A DNA stretch of 64,000 nt from NCBI GenBank assembly GCA_031472005.1, contig PZJY01000009.1, positions 1,364,001 through 1,428,000 on the forward strand, read 5' to 3'. The DNA comes from Tetracladium setigerum (taxonomy: Eukaryota > Ascomycota > Leotiomycetes > Helotiales). A program made the position numbers and the translations under genes. Of the stretch, positions 12,824 through 24,626 are shown piece by piece (position 1 is the first letter of the stretch; every line of letters starts with the position of its first letter). Below the pieces are notes generated by a model. The model was not told where the DNA came from and did no database searches. It saw only the letters and a list, made by a program, of their open reading frames with translations.

Positions 12824-13755
12824 CTACAATTTTGGTTTATAATCCTCCAACTCGTCCGGGACTCTCGTCTCAATTGGCTGCCACCATGGCCATACACTTG
12901 GGGCATTCTCGCTCATATTCCCTTTGAATTCCGGCTCTCTCTTCTCCAGAAAGCTATCCACACCTTCCTGTTTATCCTTTCCTTCGAACAACTCCAACAG
13001 CACTTTACTGTCCAATAGATGCGTTTCCTCTGCCGTTCCAGGATTTCTCCAGATCATATCCTTCATCAAATGTGTACTAACAGCACTTGTATTCTTAGCC
13101 ACATCAGCAGCAACCTCCAACGCTCTGGCCAACACCTTCTCAGGAGCGACAATCTCGCTGAACAAACCCCCAAAATGAGGACTCGTAGCCGGAAACACAG
13201 AGCCCGTAGTAATCAGATGCATAGCCCTACTATACCCAACCAACCTAGGCAAGAAATAGGAACTCGTAGCCTCCATCACAATCCCACGCCTTGCAAACAC
13301 AAATCCGATCTTGGCCTTCTCACTAACGATCCGTATGTTCATCGGTAAAGTCATAGTAATTCCTACTCCGACAGCACTTCCATTAATAGCAGCAATCACC
13401 GGTTTTGTGCAGCGGAAAATGGAGAGGGCAACTCGGCCACCGCCGTCTCGATGGGTTCGCGCTGTGTCGTTTTTATAGGAGAGACCAGCTCCTCCTTCTA
13501 GGTCTGCACCGGCGCAGAAAATGTGACCATGGCCAGTCACGACGATCGCTCTGACGCGGGGGTCGAGAGAGAGGAGGTTGAAACTTGTTTCGAGCTCGGT
13601 GGTCATGATGTCTGTGAAGGCATTGTGCTTCCCTGGACGGTAGAGGGTGATAAGGATGACCTGTGTAGGTTTTAAGGACGATTCCGGGACATGAGAGATG
13701 CGAATTTGCTGAAACGGGAGGAAGTGTAGGAATCTGGGAGTTTTGTTGCAGACAT
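12824..13755 (-). CDS. Enoyl-CoA hydratase/isomerase family protein, peroxisomal
   Basis: Crotonase-fold enzyme, probably of fatty-acid beta-oxidation (delta3,delta2-enoyl-CoA isomerase or hydratase type). 310 aa on one exon. Seen: LITLYRPGKHNAFT (strand/substrate loop), oxyanion-hole segment GHIFCAGADLEGG, AAINGSAVGVGITM second oxyanion-hole segment, GFVFARRGIVMEATSSYFLPRLVG helix, and a C-terminal PKL that resembles a PTS1 peroxisomal signal. The catalytic Glu of hydratases is expected in the RRGIVMEA stretch, where Glu is present. One frame break near 13700-13706: FSKF continues into RISHVPESSLKPTQVI if one base is missing. Without this, the N-terminal 18 residues are lost from the main ORF. 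Confidence 0.88.
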
Positions 13756-14111
13756 TGTTGCTTCTTTGTTCGGTGGATTGACTGACGGGCAGTAGTCGCG
13801 TGAAGCTGAAGCGGAGAGCCGCAGAAGGATGACTTCCTTCGATTGTAGCTTGGATTGGAGCCTTGAGAAATGAGAAGATAAAAGAAACAATGTATCAACT
13901 TTGATAAATTATGAGAACTGTTATTAAGAGCTAATGAGGGCTGCACTTGCAGAGTGTGGGGAAGTGAAATCTGGGGAGACATCAGGAGAGGAAGAGGAGA
14001 ACGAAGGACTTGTGCCGAGGTCCGCAATCAGTAGCACCTTTTTGCAAGAACAATAATATCGGAACTCATCAAAACGATCAACTTTCAAATGATCCGTCCG
14101 ACCTAGTCAGA
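13756..14111. promoter_or_regulatory. Intergenic between divergent ECH and F-box-like genes
   Basis: 356 bp separating a minus-strand start (13755) and a plus-strand start (14112), so it should contain both promoters. No recognisable motif or other feature. Confidence 0.4.
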
Positions 14112-15130
14112 ATGACATCCCGAGCAACACCCGGATCCCGCGTCCAAATACCAGCCGAAATTCTTCTCCACATTCTCGACTGTCTAGTCCCCTCGGACCC
14201 CAGCCCGATCGCTCTCCCTGCTAGTGACCCCGTCACAAAAACACTCCTCTCCCTTGCCCAAACCTCACGGGAAATATATCCCATAGCCCTCCCTTATCTC
14301 TACACCCACTGCCTTTACATTGACGGTGTGTCTCGTCTCAAGGCCCTCGTCAAAAGTTTACAACTTCATTCTCCCCAAGATGTTTCCGGACCGCCCTGTA
14401 CACTCCAAGTCAAGCCACGGTCTTCAACACTAACCCCAGTCTCAATCTTCCATCACGTAACATCACTCCATATCGATTTTGACTCAATAAATGACTATCA
14501 TGCCTCAAGATTACTCTACCCATACCAAATACTCGCTGTTCCGGACTTTCAGGTCCTCACCGAGCTTCTAAATCTCATCGCACCCACGCTGCAGCGGCTT
14601 CTCCTCGATATACGCGGCATCTCATGGTTCCGAAATTCCCATCCAGCTGTTTTGGATAGTTTCACGAAGGCGGTCTTCTCTCTTCGTGAACTCCGTCTCT
14701 TTTGTATCATGCGCGGCGAACACTTCCCTCCCACATTCCCGGAATTCCAACGTAGCCTCCCCAGTCAAGGATGGCCTGGCCTAAAATGCGTGTCTTAGGG
14801 ATTGCAATTATGAAACAATCTAAACCCTTCCTTTGGGATGAGATAGCAAAGATGGACGATTTACAGATTGTCATAATAGTGTGTTCGGTAACCCGACTGT
14901 TTAGTTATTGGTCCCAGTGGGTGCCGCCTGAGATTTCCGGGGGAAAGAGGAAGTTGAATGTGGTATTTGTGAGCGTAAATTTTAGGCAGACTACATTTAG
15001 TGATACCTGGAGTAAGGAAGGGAGTGTGAAGGTGAGAGAAGTGCAGTTTCCGGCTGGGAGCAACAGGATGGACTCTATGGAGTGGATCCGGTGTAGGATT
15101 ATAAGGGGGGATGAGTGTGTGGAAAGCTGA
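14112..15130 (+). CDS. F-box-like protein, first of two tandem paralogues
   Basis: About 339 aa. N-terminus resembles a fungal F-box (VQIPAEILLHILDCLVP, then LLSLAQTSREIYPIALPYLYTHC), the pattern of substrate adaptors for SCF ubiquitin ligases; the remainder has leucine-rich, beta/alpha-like stretches (LTELLNLIAPTLQRLLLDI, FSLRELRLF). Function as an SCF adaptor is inference. One frame break at about 14791-14795 in an AAAA run: PGLK passes to MRVLGIAIM when one base is missing. Start ATG at 14112 precedes the F-box by 12 residues; an upstream in-frame GTG is disregarded. Related to the gene at 16130 in both halves (YLYTHCLYIDGVSR versus YLYTYCVYIDSPSK). Confidence 0.7.
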
Positions 15131-16129
15131 GTGGCTTTGATGGTAAGATCGAGATATTACATTCAGCAGTATGAAAATGGGCATTAAATGCCTGTGTGGA
15201 GTAGCCGGGATGTGTAGTGGATTTCCTTTGTACCTCCTCTCAAGGTGTGAGAGTTAAGAGGTGAAAACCAGAGGGAGGACTGTAACTCAAGAGATCATGT
15301 CAAATCCAGCAAGTGATAGGAGTGTAAGGAGATCGAAGGAGATCGAAGGAGTACTTGAACAACCACACGCTTGGTCCGTCAAACATCAATCAATCTTCCA
15401 TGTCTATATCAAGATGTATGTAGGTACTCAACATAAATGATAAGCCATCCATCGACTCAACATCAACACTATGCACCATAAATACAGTAGTACATTCAAT
15501 CACACCCACATGAGAGCAAGATCTTAGCTTGCTTGATTCATTACAGGTCTTCTAGCAAGTGATGTGGCAATGCAGACGCTCGACTTGCCTTTTCTTGCAC
15601 GTCGCCCCCCTCACAAACACTTCTTTCTTTCCAAAAATAGTCATCTCAAAGGCGTGTTAATTTATCGGAGTATCAGGAGGAGAGAAGTGAGGTTAGCAAA
15701 TTTGGTTCTCATTACCCACCATCACCGTACCCGCACTCGTACTCGGGCATTTTCGCAAAGTTCGAAAAAGTCGCAGATTCGAGCGTTTCAGAAAAGAAAT
15801 TTAGTGATTTTTTGCGACGTGCAACAAAACGCGGGTTGAAGCGGCCGCATCAGCGCGTCACGTGAACTTTTCAGTGTACTTCTTGCTTGTGTGACCGTTT
15901 TGTTGTTGAGAAGTTCGATGGGGGGCGAGAGAAAGAGAGAGAGAGAGAGAAGGAGAGAGTTTCAATATCAGATCTTGGCGCTTTTAGTTCTTGATTGACT
16001 TTATGTATCACATGGCGAGCTGGAACGACAGACTTCGAAAATTGCTACAAGAACAAGAAAACAGCACGAATTACACTGAACAACCTCCAATTTGACAAGT
16101 AGTGACAAAAAATCATCAATCAGAACAAA
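15131..16129. other. Intergenic between F-box paralogues
   Basis: About 1 kb without convincing genes. Contains a short tandem repeat of GGAGATCGAA at 15328-15350, a TCACGTGA palindrome (E-box type) at 15858-15865, and a GA-rich tract GAGAGAGAGAGAGAGA around 15930-15950. A 91-codon ORF at 15564 has no coding character. Confidence 0.5.
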
Positions 16130-17106
16130 ATGGTATATCTTCCAGACGAAATCATCCTCCATATCCTCTCCTTCCTTCTCCCACAGCCCACGCGCTATGG
16201 CACGAACTCCATCATCCTTCTCCCCTCGGATCCCATTACGAAAACACTCCTATCACTGACCGTCACAAGTCGAGCAAGTCACGAGTTCGCTATAAAGTAC
16301 CTGTATACCTACTGTGTCTACATCGACTCTCCTTCCAAGATATGCAACCTTGCCGCTACCTTGTCCTCTTCACGCTCTGCGCACCTCGCGAAACACATCA
16401 CCTCGCTCTACATCGCCCACCCAAGAGAAAACCCCAACGACACGGTACTTGAACAAAACTCCAAGACAGTCAAAGCCACCACCACAATTCTCCACAGCAT
16501 CGCGCCAACACTAACCCATTTAATTATGGGAATGTCCTCCGGCATTTACATGGATGATGGCTCCCACGATGCCTTCATTGCATTGACATCTCTCACCAAA
16601 CTAGAGGTCTTGATTAATCTCGAGGATGACCTGAGTCCTTTTGTCGGCAACTTGAAGTTCTGGGAGTATTTCCCTGATTTGCGGGTTTTGGGGTGAATGG
16701 TTTGCCTGTGATGTTTGATGGTGAGGGGGCCGAGCTGAGAGATAGGACGAAATAGTGGACATTGATTGTGCTGGATGGGGATTGGGATGACGAGGAGCAG
16801 CTTGAGTTACTGGGTGAGTGGGGGACAGAAAGGCCGTTGAATGTGGTGGACGTAGGTTATGGCAACGATGGTACGCCGATCAGCCTTGATGGTGATTGCC
16901 CTGGTAATGTGATGGCTGCGGATGATATCGTGGATGTGGAAACCAATTTTCGTGTTAGGGTTTTGCGGTTTCCGAAAACATCACGCAATGACGATAAAAT
17001 TAATGTGAAGGGATGGGTCACATCACGGTTGTTGAATGGGGAGGATTGTATGAGGACGGGAAAGGACTTAGTCTTCGAAAGATGGAAGAAGGAAGAAGAA
17101 CTCTAA
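16130..17106 (+). pseudogene. F-box-like paralogue, disrupted
   Basis: N-terminal half is intact to 16696: F-box-like VYLPDEIILHILSFLLP, TVTSRASHEFAIKYLYTYC, then LTKLEVLINLEDD. Two disruptions follow. At 16692-16696 the frame breaks in a GGGG run (one base missing). At 16753-16755 the resumed frame meets TAG, after which it runs open to 17106 with clear similarity to the C-terminal half of the gene at 14112 (RPLNVVDVGY versus RKLNVVFVSV). The missing base matches an artefact seen in other genes here, but the TAG is a substitution-type stop, so the gene is probably genuinely decaying. Ancestral length about 325 codons matches the paralogue (339). Confidence 0.6.
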
Positions 17107-17769
17107 GGGTTGAGAGACAGAGGTATCGTTGTTCAAAAGGTACGAGTGAGGGGGAGATGATACCGTGATTTCGAGGTCATCGGGGTCATCAAGTGCTGAT
17201 TCACTTACCTCCTAGCCCTCCAAAGTACCAGCGTATTTCAACTAACTTGAACAAATAACCCCACCTCATACTTTTTATCAATTGTAGGCATATGGACAGA
17301 CGAGCACCAAAAGACCAAGTGATTTGTTTTTGAAAAAAACACATCAACTTTTGAATGATTTTCAGAGCTTCAAAAAGATTACAATCAAAGTACAAATATT
17401 CGCTCAAAAATAGTACACACACATACATACACATATCTTGGGAGTGAACGCTTCCTCATAATCCAGAAAACACCGAAGAATAGGTGGAACAGCGAAACTT
17501 CCAAGGTGGAGTAAGATAAGCTCATTCATATATAACCCAACTAACTCCATTTGTATCAAGAGTAACCATGAAAAGGAAGAGAAAAAAGACAAAGTAAAAC
17601 GCCTGGGTATGAGGAAACCTTTCCGGCCATGATATGCCACGCTGGCCAAGGCAAAAACAAACACTAGAAAGAGTCGTCGCTGGTCGTCACTAACACAGAC
17701 ACACCCTTTCTCCAATTTCAAAATGCTTCGATATTCCATTTTTTTAAAAAACAAATAAACACGGACTCC
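17107..17769. other. Intergenic, convergent 3' regions
   Basis: 663 bp between the F-box pseudogene and the UPF0658 stop codon. AT-rich on both sides; short ORFs only. Nothing else seen. Confidence 0.5.
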
Positions 17770-19202
17770 TTAATCGATCGTCATGCGACTCGGTCCCGCT
17801 CCTTGGTGCTTAGGATCTGGTTGCATCTCCAGCACTTGTTCAGACTTCTCCTCCTCGGATACGATCTTTCGCTTGGAAATGTGTTGCTTGAGGCCTTTGT
17901 TGAAGTTTGCAGCACATACGCAAGCGTTGATTATCGTAAGAATAATGAGGAGTAAGGTGATGACGGCGAAACTTGTCAAGTTCTTCCTGACTGGCTTGTA
18001 ATCCTCCTGGAACTTGGGTTGATACATTCTCGTGAGCTTGAAGATGAAGTATGCCAATGCACAGAAGTACAAGACAATAGTGACGATCATTCCAAACAAA
18101 CTCTCTCTTCGAGTAGCAAATGCCGCACCCAGAAGGATGACGATCGTAACTGGAATGGCGGCGATCGTGAGGGCTTTCTCCGAGTCAGCGGTGCCGCCAA
18201 CGACAACCAGGAATTGAACAGCGAATCCGAGGAAGAAGAAGAAATCGAATTTCAGAAGGGCAATATAAATCTAGATTGGGGTCAGCCTGGACATCTAAAA
18301 ATTTAATGACGGAACGCACCTGGAAAGTCAAGAATCTACGCTTCATGCGAAGATCTGCGCTGATGTGCTTATAGATTGTCCACGCGAACTCATCGTACAA
18401 CTTCCAGGCGATGAAGCTCATCAAGACGGTGAAGAAACCAATGACAATGGGAACTGTCATCAGGAATGGTCGAATGTCCTCCCAGATGTCATCTTGTTCT
18501 GTGATGTACTGCGCCTTTTTCAGGCCTTTGATGGCCCTGTGAATCTGATCGAACTGGATGGATGCGTAGACAAGCATGCCAATATTGTAGATACACAATC
18601 CCATGACCTGAATCGTGTTCTTCAATCGAAGTGAATCCCAGACTAGGATAAGTTGATACAAGAAACCGAAGATGAAGAGTGTGAGGTATGTAGGGATGGT
18701 CTTCGTGAGGGGCACGGGTGTTTTGTTGTCTTCAATACTCAACTGGAATTGAACAAACAAGTACCTGTGACGCGGTTAGAGGCAAGATTTTGATTCAAGT
18801 CGGAACTCTACGTACGTTTCGATGCACAGAACACAGATGGCTTGCGCGATTGTAGTGAGCATGAAAGCCCATGTCCAGAGGGTGTTTGGGCTGCAGAAGA
18901 GTTAGTTGTTGGTTCGCGTGCCTCCCCTCTCCGAGCAGCATCAGAGGCTACGTACAGGTACATCTTGGAGGTCTCTGCGATAGTTCCACTGCCCGCAGCC
19001 GGACCTACGAGGCCTTCACGATGATTGTATCCGCCGGCGTACTGTAAATCGGGGTCCAACAGGGACTTGCGAGATTCGTGCCTATACGCCACGTTGGCGA
19101 TGTTGTCGGCTCCTCAGAAGGAGCGTCGCTGGAGGTGGTGTTCGAGGTGAGGGTCGAGAAGGATGTCGTGTCGGCGGTGGAGGGTGTTTCGTATTGGCGC
19201 AC
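17770..19202 (-). CDS. UPF0658 family Golgi apparatus membrane protein
   Basis: Multi-spanning membrane protein of a fungal family annotated as Golgi-localised in fission yeast; its biochemical role is unknown. Exons 19202-18956, 18890-18816, 18764-18320, 18270-17770, GT-AG introns; 422 aa. Seen: polar N-terminus (about 70 aa), then eight or so hydrophobic segments (e.g. LWTWAFMLTTIAQAICVLC, TYLTLFIFGFLYQLILVW, FLGFAVQFLVVVGG, FAVITLLLIILTIINACVC), conserved MKRRFLTFQIYIALLKFDFF region, and a charged cytosolic tail ending PSRMTID. One frame break at about 19098-19106 (one base missing): SSDAPSEE passes to DNIANVAYRHES. Start ATG at 19202 is the first in frame. Confidence 0.88.
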
Positions 19203-21291
19203 GTCGATGGAGGTTGGGTCTGATCAGATGGAATGGGATGCTGGGAAGGGCGATGGTGTTTATGAGGCTCGAATGGAGAGATGGAGCTGAGGTTTGTTGG
19301 AGGTGCAACGAGTGTGGAGCAAGGTTGAAACGCCTCGCGTGGCGGACAAGTTGGGCTGAATCCTGCGCAAAAAAGGGAGCTGGGCGGGCGCTTTCGGTGG
19401 GAAGACGACGGGAGAATTGGGTTTGGTTTGGTTTGGGGAGATGTGTATAGGGTGGGTGGCCGGAAAGGAGAAGAGAAGGGAAGAGGAAAATGATGTAAAT
19501 AGGTAAGAAAGTTGACGAGAAGGAGAAGGCGAGGGAGAAGGTGTGGAGAGGAATAAGAAGTAATAATGCAGGATTGATTGATGGATTATCGTTTGTTTAT
19601 TTGGGGGGACCTGTTGGGCTTTTGCAGTTGCTGGGGCGGGATGAAAATAGAGTCGCTGACCCAAGAGCCCAGAAGCCAACCTCGTCGATCTGCGGCCGCT
19701 GTGCCGAAAGAGTAAAATCAGAGTAAGACAATATTGGATAATAAATGGGTCGTCAGTAGTAGCTGGGGAAGTTGTGAGGAAGTTGAGGAAGAGTTTGTGG
19801 ACAACAACAAATGGAACTCAGAAAAAGGATTCCAGTCTTGCTATGATATCTATCTATCTCGCTCTTCCGAAATTCTGAGCGAGAGGAAGTTGTAATAATA
19901 GTAATTATTAGTGAGATGGGATGAGATGAGACGAGACGAGTAGTGAGGAATTCAATCTTGCCGGGAGGCTGCGCATTGCGGCTGAGAAGTCATACAGTCA
20001 GTCATGTTATTATTATTGCACTTTGTGCTATCACATCACGTTCGATCATGATGTTTTCTTTTCTCGTTTGCTTTGGCATTGGTATTAATTAGCATTTGTT
20101 GACTTTGACCTCTCTGTTGTTGTTGTTGTTGTTCATGGGGTTACGTGAGTGTACACTTTGATACAGTCCTCCGACCTCGTATAAATGCAATGAATGACGC
20201 CGAGTCGCAGACAAGCAAGGAAGAGCCAGCAGTCAAAACCTCTTGGGGTGTTTGAGGCGTCAGAGTTCAGAACTTCAGATGTTTTGTTGTGTTGCTCTCA
20301 CCTCACACCGAGAAGCTGCACAAGAACAAGCGGCGAACCCCATCTCCCCCATGGCGCAGCAGCCACAAAGATCTCGAAGAGTCGAAGGACTTTCAAGTCG
20401 CGCAGCCAGCACACCACACACACACACACCCACAGCCATTCATAGTCCATCATGATCGAGGAGGTTGATGGGTCACGGTTCATCTTTCACGAGTTGCAAG
20501 ATGATGAAAAGGCCTAGGCGTCTAGCTTTTAGAGTTCGACCGAAACTTCGCGTGGTGGGGGAATAATTGTTGGCGCATGTAAATAAACACCACGGAAGGC
20601 AGATGTTTATCAATATCCTCTAACATTTTTCGTCAAGTTTATGGAATAATGATTTTAGTCTCTCTTCTTCATCACACCGCGCGAAGCAGATGTCAATAAT
20701 GAAAAGTTATTTTCCCCAAAAAGGAAGGCAATCAAAAATTCCGACCATAACGACCCCGAAGGATAGTTAACAGTTCTCGTCGCCCCGGTGTGCAATGGAG
20801 GACTCGTACGGCAAATTCAGTTATGCTTGAGCAACCAAATTTTAGTCAACTATATAAATGTTAGTGAATGAAAGCAAGAGGGGAAAAAGGGGCACGAACG
20901 GTAAGTATGAAGAGGAAAGGAAGGGAAAGAAAACAAGAAAAGTTTATGGGAGGGAAGGCCTCATTATATACCTTTTCAAAGGACAAAGTGGAGCTACCAA
21001 AGTTTGCAGTGTTGCACGTGTGCATTATCATTTGAGGTAGATGCGCATGTGACATAAAATGGGTGTAAAATGCAGCTGAAGTGAACTGGGCACTATGTGG
21101 TGCGAGCTTTAAAGCAGCATGTTTTGATGTTGATATTCCCAGACTTCTGCTCGCTTAGCTGAAGCTATCGCGAACGCGCCAAGCCTTTGCAATCCATACT
21201 GGCGGCTCCTCAACTTCGCGTCTCACGCTTCCCTCCCCCACATCCACATCCTCAACTTTAAAACTAAAGAACCAAGTACCAAGAAAACTGA
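19203..21291. other. Large intergenic region with simple repeats, two divergent promoters
   Basis: About 2.1 kb between the UPF0658 start (minus) and the PPP4R2 start (plus). No convincing gene. Contains CTAT repeats near 19850-19862, a (TTG)6 tract at about 20116-20134 and a CA-rich microsatellite at about 20410-20430. Small ORFs here are composed of repeats or purine/pyrimidine tracts. The stretch presumably holds both promoters and long untranslated leaders. Confidence 0.5.
20410..20431 (+). repeat. (CA)n microsatellite
   Basis: Run of alternating CA in an intergenic region; seen directly. Confidence 0.8.
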
Positions 21292-22766
21292 ATGTCAAGT
21301 GCCAATATGGAAGTTGACGGCGATAATGACGTGCTCAGAGCGCTGGCGCAAGGAGGTGAAATGGATTAGTATGAAAATGAGCTCCTGCTTCACTAAACTC
21401 CCAGAGCTGACTATACCATCAAGTGAACAGTGGCCAAGTCTTCTCTCTCGGTTGATTCCCCGACTTGAGAAGGTATGCGATTTCTACGTATCTTCTCTCA
21501 CTATTCCAAACTAACACCACCAGATCGTCAATGAAGAATTCCCCGCGCCCTCAATCCCATCGCAAACGGTCCCATCCTCTCAAACATCAACGATCGCATC
21601 CTCCCAACAAACCACCACCACTTCCCCCTCACAAACCACTCAATCCTCTACCGCCAATAAAGAGAACGCCCCTCCCTCCGCCCCAGCCATAACCCTCCCA
21701 CCTCAGATCCTCGTCCTTATTGCCTCCATAACGAGCACGCTCACCACCCTCTTTTCCACCCACCCACCCCACACAATCCAACGTCTCGCCGAACTCATCC
21801 TCGAACCAAAAGCCCACTACCGCACTCTTCCCTCCTACCTTCATGCCCTCGACCGCGTCGTTCACGTCTCCTCGGCGCACACACTTTCCCTCTCCCACCA
21901 GCGATTCCTGACCCATCCTCCGCCGCTGTCCTTTCCAACGGCACCTTGCCCAGCGGCGCAGATCCCCTCTCTATCTCCTGGGGCAATCCCACAAACACAC
22001 CTCTCAACAGCGGTCTTGGATCCGATGAATCACTCGGTGGCGCATTACTCACTCCCATATCCTGGCTGACCAAATCGCCACCACAAGGTAACCATGGCAC
22101 TGGCACAGCATCTCCAGAGGTACGCAGCGAAAGCACGGAAATGATTGATGGACCCAACGGACCGGGTGGCGTTGAAACGGTATCGGTGAGTGTAAATGGC
22201 ATTTCGTCTGCCAAAGAGGCGGATACGGTTGCGGCCTTGCGTGCGGAGGGGGGAGTTACACAGGGAGAATTGTTGAGACAAGAGCAGAGGGCTGGTGTGG
22301 TTCCGGCAGCACAGTTGCAGCAGGGAGGTAGGGGAATAGTGATGGGTTGGGGGAGGATGATGATATCCCGCATGCGAGAGGGCCGGAGGAAATTGGTGCG
22401 GAAGATATTGGTGGTCAGGAAACGAGTGCTACACATATGGGCGTGAGGGTGGGCATGCAGGGGATTGATGTTGAGGCTGCTTTGGGGAGGAAAATTGAAG
22501 TGCCGGAGACAAAGGAAGAAAAGGAGGATGTGACAATGGAGGACGGGAACAGGACGCCTAAGAGAGAAGCGGAGGAGGAGAAGAGCGGTGATGAGAAGCG
22601 AGTTAAGGACGATGAGGATACTGAGATACAAGATGCAGATGAGAAGGGGGAGGAGAAGACGACGACTGATGATACGCCCAAAACAACAGAAGACACCAAG
22701 ACAGACGAGGAGACCAAGGTTGAGGAGAGTAAAGTCGAGGAGAAAGAAGATACCACCTCGGTTTGA
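21292..22766 (+). CDS. PPP4R2: Serine/threonine-protein phosphatase 4 core regulatory subunit R2 family
   Basis: Regulatory subunit that with PPP4R3 directs the PP4 catalytic subunit, with roles in DNA-damage checkpoint recovery. Exons 21292-21355, 21405-21472, 21524-22766, GT-AG; 458 aa. Seen: short N-terminus ALAQGELTIPSSEQWP, LLSRLIPRLEKIV, and the family core HTIQRLAELILEPKAHYRT followed by LPSYLHALDRVVHVSS, then a long disordered acidic tail rich in E, D, K and T as in other R2 proteins. Two frame breaks, each one missing base: about 21875-21885 in an ACACAC/TTT region (SSAH to TFPLPPAIPD) and about 22345-22352 in a GGGGG run (VMG to LGEDDDIPHA). The first intron is short (49 nt) with a weak GTGAAA donor, but it removes two in-frame stops and joins good coding. 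Confidence 0.85.
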
Positions 22767-23258
22767 TTATTAGACACTGATACGAATATTTATTTACGAG
22801 GAGTTCTGGGTTACAGGAATTCCATGCCACGACAAAATCTATGAAGACAAGTCTCAACCAATCTTCCCAAGTTCAATTACATTCATTCATTCATCATCTC
22901 TCAACCCCCAACTCATCCCATCACAAGTGGCGACGAACGTGATTTGGAGTTCATAGTATTTCTCAAGTTGACTTGCTATATAAGAGCAGAGTATCCACGA
23001 CCTAAAACAACGCCGCTTATGCGGGTTATGCACTTTGCAATATCAAGACGAATAATAGTCCCTCATATCCATAAAAATCCATCGATCTCCCTTGCCCAAA
23101 CACCACCAATTTAACTCCACGAATTTGCAGACCATCCAGCTCCCCGCACCCACGCAAACAATGCAAGTGTCTCTCGCATGAGAATATCAAAAATATACAG
23201 TTACTCGGCCAGTCTCTCAAACAAACATACAGCACAAATCTTTATATAGGTACCATAT
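22767..23258. other. Intergenic, convergent 3' regions
   Basis: 492 bp between PPP4R2 and RMD5 stop codons. AT-rich; presumably 3' UTRs. No other feature seen. Confidence 0.55.
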
Positions 23259-24626
23259 CTATAGTGTGATTTGCTTAGCATCCCTCGGATGACTCTCATT
23301 CGGGCAATAGGGACACTTGAAGCGCCCCCCTTTGCTAACCTTTGCAGACTCTCCTTAGCTATAACGTGCCCACACGGCATCATCATTGGGGGGTTGACAT
23401 CGGTTGTTTGCTCCTTGCTGACGGGGCAAACGAAGATGGCGTGGTAGATCATGCTCTTTGGTAGCGCAATCTCAACGGGGAGCTCATCTTGAGTTGTCCA
23501 TTCTGTACGCTTCTCTTTCACAATCGAGGCAAGTTTGAGCAGTGTCGGTAATGCGATTGCTCCTGCTGTTGCTGCAACATAGAGAGGCGATTCCGCCGAC
23601 AGACCGAGTAAGAAGCAGAACTCGCGCGTAAATGAAGAGGACACCTCTTCCCAAGCTCTCTCGGCATCGAAGGTTCTGTTGTAGGGCGAGATAACGAGGT
23701 TTGATCGATAGAGAATCGCTGTGATTAGTTTTGAGATTTCGGTGTGGTAGCGTCCTTTGAATCCTGGAAGTAATGTCGTCCGTACTGAAGTGCTCCTTCA
23801 ACACCATTGTTCGCATCGTCTGGCAAACCATTCACTTCGGGGCCTTGGAAAAGCCACAGATATTGGAGCTTGCTGAGCTCGAATTCCAAATTGCTTCCCC
23901 TTCCTTCCAACTCGGCACTATTCTCCTGCGCCCATTGTATCGCTGGGTGTAGATTCCGGTTCTTGAGTTCATGCAGGATCTCGTACATATTTGCGAATTT
24001 CTGCTGAAGTTCGTTTGGTTTCAAAGCTTCCAGATCACTGGATGTAGATGCGTGTGGATTAGGAGTTCCTGGTGTTGGAGTCGCGAGGGGTGGATTGTCT
24101 AGTGCCTCAGCGAGAAAGGTTTGGGCTACTGAGAATTGGCCTTCTCGGAGCAGATGCATGGCAATAGCCCGGTTGATGAGGGATGGATGGGAGGCAAGTG
24201 CATCATATTCGGTGGGCAGGGCTTTGACGGGGAAATTCTAGCAGATGGCAGTCAGCATTCGTCCTCTGCTCTTCCCTTGAAGCGTTCACCGACCTTATCC
24301 AGTGCTTTCCCATAGGCGCTGTGCCCTTTGTGAATCTTTTTGAGATCATCGGTAACTTTGTCGAAGCCGTTCTTGAGGGGGTTTTGAAGTTTGATTAATG
24401 TGCTGCCAGCAGCATTTGGATCTGGGAGGAGTTGGGTTAATTGGGAGGTTCGACGACATATCATACTACTGGGGTAGCTTGGAGCTCAATAGAGCGGCCT
24501 CTCACCTGCCACGATTGCTTCCCTTGCTCTCTCGAGCTGCTCGATAATACTGTCGACATCCCGAATACCCTGCGAGAGATTTGCGTCTCTCCGCAGCTTC
24601 GCCAACTCGATTTGCAAGAGATCCAT
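23259..24626 (-). CDS. RMD5: GID/CTLH complex E3 ubiquitin ligase subunit Rmd5/Gid2
   Basis: RING-type subunit of the GID ubiquitin ligase that degrades gluconeogenic enzymes when glucose returns; orthologue of yeast Rmd5 and human RMND5A. Exons 24626-24506, 24421-24294, 24237-23259; about 409 aa. Seen: N-terminal helix (ELAKLRRDANLSQGI), DDLKKIHKGHSAYGKALDK, LisH/CTLH region (HPSLINRAIAMHLLREGQF; QQKFANMYEILHELKNRNL then AIQWAQEN), CRA region, then the family signature FTREFCFLLGLSAESPLYV and the degenerate RING IFVCPVSKEQTT...MMMPCGHVIAKESLQRL...KCPYCP. Two frame breaks, each one missing base: about 23763-23769 (RHYF to PGFKGRYH) and the GGGGGG run at 23325-23330 immediately before RFKCPYCP. 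Unrepaired, the last RING cysteines would be lost. Confidence 0.92.

Noticed and set aside
15564..15839. 91-codon plus-strand ORF between the F-box genes
   Set aside because: Composition looks random, no homology cue, no conserved start.
21356..21404. Apparent in-frame stops early in PPP4R2, suggesting a pseudogene
   Set aside because: A 49 nt intron with CTAAAC branch and CAG acceptor removes them and joins good coding sequence.
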